Origin: Flammeovirgaceae bacterium
Lineage (GTDB): Bacteria > Bacteroidota > Bacteroidia > Cytophagales > Cyclobacteriaceae
DNA: 46,324 nt
Direction: 5' to 3'
NCBI GenBank assembly: GCA_021298015.1
Contig: JAJTGY010000033.1
Location: forward strand, 1-46,324
The notes under the pieces were generated by a model that made no database searches, was not told the origin of the DNA, and worked only from the letters and a program-made list of their open reading frames with translations. This document shows positions 41,594-46,324 of the stretch, piece by piece (the stretch's first letter is position 1; every line of letters begins with the position of its first letter). The position numbers were made by a program, and so were the translations under genes.

Positions 41594-43066
41594 ATGAAAG
41601 ATGCAACCCTCACGGAAGTAGACAGCGCGCTGAAAGCAGCACACGTTGCTTTTCTATCCTTCAAAATTTTTTCCGGAAAGAAGAAAGCGGAATTTCTTCG
41701 CGCTATCGCGGATGAGATCGAAGCCCTCGGCCCCGAATTGGTGCAGACCGCGATGCGCGAGACCAACCTGCCCGAAGCCCGCATCATCAACGAACGTGGC
41801 CGCACCACCGGGCACTGCCGTATGTTTGCCGACCTGGTGGAGGAGGGCAGTTGGGTAGATGCGCGCGTAGATACCGCGTTGCCCAATCGCATGCCTGCGC
41901 CCAAGCCCGACATTCGCAAGATGTTGGTGCCCATTGGACCGGTGGTTGTGTTCGGTGCTGCGAATTTTCCGCTCGCCTATTCCACAGCCGGAGGCGACAC
42001 GATTTCCGCCCTGGCAGCCGGTTGCCCGGTGATTGTAAAGGCGCATCCCGCGCACGCGGGTACTTCTTCGCTCGTGGCCACCGCGGTAACGAAAGCGGCA
42101 GGGCGCACAGGAATGCCCAACGCGGTTTTTCAACACCTGTTCGGGGCGAGCTTCGAGGTGGGCCAGGCGTTGGTAAAACATCCGCTTACCAAAGCGGTAG
42201 GCTTCACGGGCTCGCTGGCGGGCGGCAAAGCGCTCTTCGATTTGGCCAATCAGCGCCCCGAACCCATTCCGGTATTTGCCGAAATGAGCAGTATCAATCC
42301 GGTTGTGCTGCTGCCGCAATCACTGCAAACTGGTTTTGCGAAAACGGCTTCGATGCTTGCTTCTTCCATTACGCTGGGTGTGGGGCAATTTTGTACTAAC
42401 CCGGGTTTGATACTGGCGGTTGAAGGCGAAGGCCTCAATTCGTTTGTGGCTGCGTTGGCCGCTGAAATCAAGAAGGCTGCGCCCGGCACGATGTTGCATC
42501 AAGGTATTGCCGATAATTACGCAACCCGTAGCCAGCAGACATTGACTCAGCAGGGTATCACCGTGGAAGCACAGTCGAACGAGGCGGGTGATGCAGCCCA
42601 GGGCCGGCCGATGGTTGTATCGGTCTCGGCAAAAGAATTTTTGAAAAACCCGTTGTTGGCCGAAGAGGTGTTTGGACCCTTTTCATTGATTGTGAAGTGT
42701 GCCGATCGCAATGAGTTACATACGGTTGTTAATTTGCTGCACGGGCAGCTTACCTGTTCGGTGATGGGAAGCGAGGCGGAAATTGCAGAATACGAGAGCA
42801 TGATCAATGTACTGGTGGAAAAAGCAGGCCGATTGATTATAAATGGCGTACCCACCGGTGTTGAGGTGTGCCCTTCAATGAATCATGGTGGACCATTCCC
42901 GGCAACTACCGATAGTCGGTTTACCGCTGTGGGAACGGATGCCATCAAACGGTTTGCACGGCCTGTGGCCTTTCAAAACTTTCCGAATGCCTTGTTGCCA
43001 GATGAATTGAAAGATGGAAATCCGTTGGGGATTTGGAGAGTGGCGAATGGGGAATTTGAAAAGTAG
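41594..43066 (+). CDS. aldehyde dehydrogenase, probable 2-oxoglutarate-semialdehyde dehydrogenase
   Basis: A 490-residue NAD(P)-dependent aldehyde dehydrogenase. Seen are the cofactor region VVVFGAANFPLAYSTAGGDT and GCPVIVKAHPAHAGTS, VGFTGSLAGGKALFDLANQR, the general-base region PVFAEMSSINPVVLLP, and the nucleophile in LGVGQFCTNPGLIL. The AEMSSINPV and QFCTNPGL pattern is that of type III alpha-ketoglutaric semialdehyde dehydrogenases, which finish hydroxyproline (and some sugar-acid) breakdown at 2-oxoglutarate. It is about 30 residues shorter than usual at the N-terminus. Start ATG 41594 is 72 bases after the PLP enzyme gene. Confidence 0.9.
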   Translation: MKDATLTEVDSALKAAHVAFLSFKIFSGKKKAEFLRAIADEIEALGPELVQTAMRETNLPEARIINERGRTTGHCRMFADLVEEGSWVDARVDTALPNRMPAPKPDIRKMLVPIGPVVVFGAANFPLAYSTAGGDTISALAAGCPVIVKAHPAHAGTSSLVATAVTKAAGRTGMPNAVFQHLFGASFEVGQALVKHPLTKAVGFTGSLAGGKALFDLANQRPEPIPVFAEMSSINPVVLLPQSLQTGFAKTASMLASSITLGVGQFCTNPGLILAVEGEGLNSFVAALAAEIKKAAPGTMLHQGIADNYATRSQQTLTQQGITVEAQSNEAGDAAQGRPMVVSVSAKEFLKNPLLAEEVFGPFSLIVKCADRNELHTVVNLLHGQLTCSVMGSEAEIAEYESMINVLVEKAGRLIINGVPTGVEVCPSMNHGGPFPATTDSRFTAVGTDAIKRFARPVAFQNFPNALLPDELKDGNPLGIWRVANGEFEK

Positions 43067-43070
43067 TTGT

Positions 43071-43131
43071 TAGTTGTCAGTTGTTGGTTGTTCGTTCGTT
43101 CGTTGCACTAACCACTACCAACTGACAACTA
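43071..43131. repeat. intergenic inverted repeat with simple-sequence loop
   Basis: TAGTTGTCAGTTG (43071-43083) and its exact reverse complement (43119-43131) form a 13-base stem, lengthened by imperfect copies of the same AGTTG motif on both sides. The loop holds three GTTC units in tandem. It lies in the 91-base gap between the aldehyde dehydrogenase and epimerase genes. No T-run follows, so it looks like an mRNA-stability or processing hairpin, or a dispersed genomic repeat, rather than a terminator. Confidence 0.7.
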
Positions 43132-43157
43132 CCAACTATCAACTCTAAAATGAGAAA

Positions 43158-44156
43158 ATGAACAAGTTTCGTTGTATAGACGCTCACACCTGCGGTAATC
43201 CCGTGCGCGTGGTAGCTGAAGGCGGACCCGACTTGAAGGGCGCCAATATGAGTGAAAAGCGCCAGCACTTTTTGCGCGACTTCGACTGGATTCGAAGAGG
43301 ACTCATGTTCGAACCACGTGGCCACGACATGATGAGTGGCAGCATTTTGTACCCACCGCATGATCCCCAAAATGATGTAGGCGTTTTATTTATTGAGACC
43401 AGTGGTTGTCTGCCCATGTGCGGCCATGGCACGATTGGTACGGTAACCATTGCCATTGAGGAAGGTTTGGTAAAGCCCAAAACACCTGGCATCCTGAATC
43501 TGGAAGTGCCGGCCGGGTTAGTTCGAATTGAGTATCGGCAGGAGGGCGGTAAAGTGAAGTCGGTTAAAATTCGGAATGTAAAAGCCTACCTGGCAGCCGA
43601 AGGAATCTTGGCGGAGTGTCCGGATCTTGGTGAACTGACCATCGATGTTTCCTATGGCGGAAATTTTTATGCTATCGTTGATGTGCAAAGGAATTTTCCG
43701 GGCCTCGAACACTTCACAGCCGACCAATTGATTGGCTGGAGTCGTGCCCTCCGTGCGAACATCAATGCCCGGTATTCGTTCGTGCATCCTGAAAATCCAA
43801 CCATCAATGGGTGCAGCCATATTTTGTGGACAGGACAGGTGATGGATCCAAAATCATCGGCCCGCAATGCGGTGTTTTATGGTGACAAGGCGATTGATCG
43901 CTCGCCCTGTGGCACGGGCACGTCCGCCCGCATGGCACAATGGTTTGCCAAAGGCAAACTGCGCAAGGGCGATGAGTTTATTCACGAAAGCATCATCGGA
44001 AGTAAGTTCATCGGCCGAATTGAGGAAGAAACGCAATTGGCCGGGAGGCCCGCTATTGTACCGAGCGTAGAAGGGTGGGCCCGGATTTATGGTCATAATA
44101 CCATTACCATCGATCCCGATGATGATCCGTATGCGTATGGATTTCAGGTAATCTGA
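43158..44156 (+). CDS. 4-hydroxyproline 2-epimerase (proline racemase family)
   Basis: A 332-residue enzyme that inverts C2 of trans-4-hydroxy-L-proline to give cis-4-hydroxy-D-proline. Both catalytic cysteines of racemases are present: CLPMCGHGTIG and DRSPCGTGTSARMA. A Ser or Thr at the first site would instead mean a 3-hydroxyproline dehydratase, so the epimerase call is firm. Other family marks are IDAHTCGNPVRVV at the N-terminus and GSKFIGRIEEET near the end. It is the entry step of the pathway encoded around it (HypRE/LhpA in other bacteria). Confidence 0.93.
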   Translation: MNKFRCIDAHTCGNPVRVVAEGGPDLKGANMSEKRQHFLRDFDWIRRGLMFEPRGHDMMSGSILYPPHDPQNDVGVLFIETSGCLPMCGHGTIGTVTIAIEEGLVKPKTPGILNLEVPAGLVRIEYRQEGGKVKSVKIRNVKAYLAAEGILAECPDLGELTIDVSYGGNFYAIVDVQRNFPGLEHFTADQLIGWSRALRANINARYSFVHPENPTINGCSHILWTGQVMDPKSSARNAVFYGDKAIDRSPCGTGTSARMAQWFAKGKLRKGDEFIHESIIGSKFIGRIEEETQLAGRPAIVPSVEGWARIYGHNTITIDPDDDPYAYGFQVI

Positions 44157-44169
44157 CGTCAACTGGATG

Positions 44170-44200
44170 TTTGATTGGCGCTTTTTGTGCCTTAATTTTA
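44170..44200 (+). promoter_or_regulatory. promoter of the toxin-antitoxin pair
   Basis: TTTG (44170-44173), 19-nt spacer, TAATTTTA (44193-44200; last base differs from TAnnTTTG). It ends 4 nt before the antitoxin ATG. The TA pair thus has its own promoter within the hydroxyproline cluster. Confidence 0.6.
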
Positions 44201-44204
44201 CACC

Positions 44205-44444
44205 ATGGAGACAACATACCGACTAAATACAAAGGAGTTAAGTGTTGAATTGATTCGCTCAATTCAGGAGGCGTTTGGGGATCAGGACATTGAGATTACG
44301 GTTACCGCGCAGCGTGACGATACAGAATTTTTATTGTCGACCGAAGCCAATCGCAAGCAGTTGTACGAATCCATGGATGAGTTGGCAAAGGGGAAAGGCG
44401 TGGCCATGTCGGTAGCAGAATTGCAGGCGAAATATCTGCGGTGA
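44205..44444 (+). CDS. RelB/YefM-type antitoxin of a YoeB-like pair
   Basis: A 79-residue acidic protein (METTYRLNTKELSVELIRSI, then QEAFGDQDIEITVTAQRDDT, ending MSVAELQAKYLR). The N-terminal part has the short beta-helix layout of small antitoxins; the C-terminal part should wrap the toxin. The stop codon overlaps the toxin start (GTGA). It looks intact although its toxin is broken, so it may remain as an orphan antitoxin or an operon regulator. Confidence 0.75.
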   Translation: METTYRLNTKELSVELIRSIQEAFGDQDIEITVTAQRDDTEFLLSTEANRKQLYESMDELAKGKGVAMSVAELQAKYLR

Positions 44445-44701
44445 GAAAGATTGTTTTCAGTCCCTCGGCACTGGCGCAATTAGAGGAATGGAAGCGCACA
44501 AATCCCAAGATTACGAATCTAATTGTTTTACTTATCACTTCAATTTCCGAGACACCTTTTAGCGGAATTGGAAAGCCGGAACCGCTAAAACACACGCTTC
44601 AAGGGAAGTAGTCGCGTAGAATTACGCATGAACATCGTATGGTATACGCAGTAACACCGTCCGAAATCTTAATACTGTCTTGTAAATTTCATTACGACTA
44701 G
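44441..44701 (+). pseudogene. YoeB/Txe-type mRNA interferase toxin, cut by an amber stop
   Basis: GTG 44441 opens a frame with a clear YoeB sequence: RKIVFSPSALAQLEEWKRTN, then ISETPFSGIGKPEPLKHTLQGK. An in-frame TAG at 44609-44611 follows, and past it the same frame continues as SRRITHEHRMVYAVTPSEIL to CKFHYD and a stop at 44699-44701. The family has Trp (TGG) exactly at the stop position (GKWSRRI), so one G-to-A change explains the break. The 56-residue product keeps the active-site Glu (KPEPL) but loses the catalytic Arg and the C-terminal His-Tyr pair needed to cut mRNA. Apart from the stop there is no other decay, suggesting a recent event. Confidence 0.88.
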
Positions 44702-44704
44702 CCC

Positions 44705-45952
44705 ATGAAAGTTGGAATCATCGGTGGCGGCATTATCGGATTGTGCTCGGCTTACTACTTAAAAAAGGCGGGACACGATGTGCTCGTGTTTGATCAGGCC
44801 TCGCTGGAAGACGGCTGCTCCTTCGGTAACGCGGGCATGGTGGCGCCCAGCCACATCATTCCGCTGGCGGCTCCCGGCATGATCGCCAAGGGTATTCGCT
44901 GGATGTTTAACAGCAAGAGCCCGTTTTATGTGCGCCCCCGCCTCAATCTGGATTTGCTGCGTTGGGGTCTTGATTTCTATCGCCACGCCAACCCCGGGCA
45001 CGTGGCACGCTCGGTGCCCGCGCTCAAAGAATTGAGCTTGTTCAGTAAAGCGTGTTATCAGCAATTAGCCCGTGAGGCGCCATTTGATTTTGCTTATCAC
45101 GAACGTGGGTTGCTGATGCTGTATCAAACCGAAGCTGCCGCTCATGAAGAAGCCGAAACCGCAGACCTGGCAAACCGGTATGGCGTTAAAGCAGAGGTAT
45201 TGTCCGCCCGCGAAGTTCAGGCGCTGGAACCCGATGTGCGGGTGAATGCGCGGGGCGGTGTTTTTTATCCGGGCGATGCGCATTTAACGCCTCAGCTGCT
45301 CACCCGCGGGCTCATTGAATACTTGCGGCACGAGGGTGTTCAGATTCTCTCAGGCGCACCGGTCACTGAGTTTAGAGTTGAGCACCATCACGTTCGGTCC
45401 GTGCGCACCCCGCAGGGTGACCACGCGGTTGATTCGCTTGTGCTGGCAGCCGGCTCCTGGTCGGGCGAGCTGGCGCGCCAACTGCACCTGCGCTTGCCGA
45501 TGCAGGCAGGGAAGGGGTATAGTTTCACACTTCCGGACGTGAAAAAGAATGTGCGCATTCCTTCCATTTTACTGGAAGCACGGGTAGCCGTTACGCCCTT
45601 GGGTTCCGCGCTGCGCTTTGGCGGAACGATGGAGATTACCGGAATCAATCACGCCATCCATTTGAACCGTGTACGTGGCATCGTGGAGGCTATTCCGCGT
45701 TATTACCCGGAGATGCAGGTGTCCATGCCCAAGACAGAAAAGATCTGGCATGGGTTGCGCCCCTGCTCACCGGATGGACTTCCCTACATCGGCCGGCTGA
45801 CAAGCTTGTCCAACGTGATTGTGGCAACCGGTCACGCCATGATGGGGTTGAGCCTGGCGCCCGGTACGGGCAAACTGGTGGCGGAGTCAATGAATGAAGA
45901 ACAGCCAACCGTTTCCTTGGCCGCGTTTGCACCTGAAAGGTTTGCCGGTTAG
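44705..45952 (+). CDS. FAD-dependent D-amino-acid dehydrogenase, probable D-hydroxyproline dehydrogenase
   Basis: A 415-residue DadA/glycine-oxidase-family flavoprotein. The FAD-binding motif VGIIGGGIIGLCSAYYL starts at residue 3, followed by the acidic VLVFDQ strand end, CSFGNAGMVAPSH near residue 40, and the C-terminal GLRPCSPDGLPYIGR and GHAMMGLSLAPGTGKLVAE blocks. Next to a 4-hydroxyproline 2-epimerase the natural substrate is cis-4-hydroxy-D-proline, oxidised to 1-pyrroline-4-hydroxy-2-carboxylate. The gene begins 3 bases after the toxin pseudogene's frame ends, so the TA pair is inserted between it and the rest of the cluster. Confidence 0.9.
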   Translation: MKVGIIGGGIIGLCSAYYLKKAGHDVLVFDQASLEDGCSFGNAGMVAPSHIIPLAAPGMIAKGIRWMFNSKSPFYVRPRLNLDLLRWGLDFYRHANPGHVARSVPALKELSLFSKACYQQLAREAPFDFAYHERGLLMLYQTEAAAHEEAETADLANRYGVKAEVLSAREVQALEPDVRVNARGGVFYPGDAHLTPQLLTRGLIEYLRHEGVQILSGAPVTEFRVEHHHVRSVRTPQGDHAVDSLVLAAGSWSGELARQLHLRLPMQAGKGYSFTLPDVKKNVRIPSILLEARVAVTPLGSALRFGGTMEITGINHAIHLNRVRGIVEAIPRYYPEMQVSMPKTEKIWHGLRPCSPDGLPYIGRLTSLSNVIVATGHAMMGLSLAPGTGKLVAESMNEEQPTVSLAAFAPERFAG

Positions 45953-46128
45953 AATTTTTTTGCCTTTGCCGATCCAAATGCGTTTTTTAAAATCGGTACC
46001 AACGGTTTCGAGCTTTTCGTTCGGGCGGGTTTCGGAGCACAAAACCGGCAACCTGCAATGAACTTGAATAGAAGCTTAAAGATTCAAGTTTCCACGTCAC
46101 CCCGCAATGTCACATACACTTTGTTGAA
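45953..46128. other. non-coding stretch with 9-base inverted repeat (46061-46090)
   Basis: No gene is supported. AACTTGAAT (46061-46069) and ATTCAAGTT (46082-46090) form a perfect 9-base stem with a 12-base loop; no T-run follows. A T7 tract directly after the dehydrogenase stop (45954-45960) lacks a clear hairpin. Confidence 0.5.
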
Positions 46129-46324
46129 CTAAACCTTCGGCAGTTTGACCATTTCGGATTCATTGACCCACCCATTTCGGTAATGGTTTGACCCACCCCT
46201 TAGGCGATGAGATTTGATGCGATAAAGGTATTTAATGGTGCGGTGGAAGCGCTCGCAGATCCCGTTGCTCTGCGGACTCTTGACTTTTGTCCTGGAGTGT
46301 TCCACGTTTTCGATGGTGAGGTAA
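46129..46324 (-). pseudogene. IS481/IS3-like transposase, integrase-core fragment (runs off window)
   Basis: The minus strand enters from the right edge reading YLTIENVEHSRTKVKSPQSN then GICERFHRTIKY. The SPQSNGICERFHRTI block is the third catalytic acidic (E) region of rve integrase transposases of the IS481/IS3 group. After it the family normally continues with an FY..AFRKK segment, but here the frame runs through short TTGACC repeats to a stop at 46129. The gene therefore appears truncated at its 3' end near 46200. The first two acidic residues would lie outside the window. Confidence 0.7.
46145..46198. repeat. three TTGACC-type direct repeats at an IS end
   Basis: TTGACCCACCC occurs at 46163-46173 and 46188-46198, and a shorter TTGACC at 46145; the first two are each followed within a few bases by ATTTCGG. 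Spaced 18 and 25 bases apart, they resemble the multiple terminal repeats at the ends of IS21-family elements. They interrupt the integrase fragment. The family call is a resemblance only. Confidence 0.5.

Noticed and set aside
41654-42319. 221-codon minus-strand frame opposite the aldehyde dehydrogenase
   Set aside because: Antisense shadow of an intact enzyme with no own motif.
43081-43110. Possible CRISPR-like or tandem repeat at GTTC units
   Set aside because: Only three 4-base units in the loop of a hairpin; no spacers or cas genes.
44569-44700. TAG at 44609 as recoding to pyrrolysine
   Set aside because: No pyl genes are in view, Bacteroidota do not normally use pyrrolysine, and Trp-to-stop by one base change is simpler.

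Overview
The window is 46.3 kb from the chromosome of a Bacteroidota bacterium, most likely of the Cytophagales/Cytophagia type. The evidence is a cell-surface protein with a gliding-motility/type IX secretion C-terminal domain (4444-7359), promoters of the Bacteroidota type (TTTG - about 19 nt - TAnnTTTG), almost no Shine-Dalgarno sequences, and families such as DUF4136, the TPR-histidine kinase and the ECF sigma/small membrane protein pair. Both ends lie in broken insertion-sequence transposases (an IS1634-like fragment on the left, an IS481/IS3-like integrase fragment on the right), so the contig probably ends at repeated elements.

Left third (1-15.8 kb): mostly housekeeping. A glycerolipid operon (GPAT-like acyltransferase then gpsA, minus strand) faces a large secreted surface protein, a DCC thiol oxidoreductase and fabD. 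folK meets fabD tail to tail, and sppA diverges from folK. Between sppA and an orphan TPR-histidine kinase lies a minus-strand transcription unit of very small exported products: an intact 39-residue lipoprotein and a decayed peptide gene, with its own terminator. metG follows.

Middle (15.9-31.5 kb): a one-protein MmeI-like (type IIL) restriction-modification enzyme, three small membrane-protein genes, a hicBA toxin-antitoxin pair next to a possible remnant of an outer-membrane protein, then tRNA-Gln, prs, rplY/ctc and pth on the minus strand. A -7 promoter element for pth sits in the loop of the rplY terminator. After these come DUF4136, AI-2E and PepSY membrane proteins, purL, an alpha/beta hydrolase, and an ECF sigma factor with a membrane partner.

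Right third (31.6-46.3 kb): a complete tripartite RND efflux operon (tetR-tolC-adaptor-pump), a metallophosphoesterase whose start codon touches the preceding terminator, and a cluster for trans-4-hydroxy-L-proline catabolism. The cluster holds a Pyr4H2C-deaminase-like DapA protein, a fold-type II PLP dehydratase, alpha-ketoglutarate-semialdehyde dehydrogenase, 4-hydroxyproline 2-epimerase and a D-hydroxyproline/D-amino-acid dehydrogenase. Together they would take hydroxyproline to 2-oxoglutarate. Between the epimerase and the dehydrogenase lies a YoeB-type toxin-antitoxin pair whose toxin is cut by an in-frame amber stop at the codon of a conserved Trp, while the antitoxin and its promoter look intact.

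No CRISPR array, prophage or biosynthetic cluster was seen. The most notable observations are the disabled YoeB toxin inside the hydroxyproline cluster, the promoter nested in a terminator loop, the tiny exported-protein unit, the compositional break inside the histidine kinase, the altered proton-relay residues of the RND pump, and repeated start codons only 4-8 nt after a -7 element, which suggests leaderless mRNAs.
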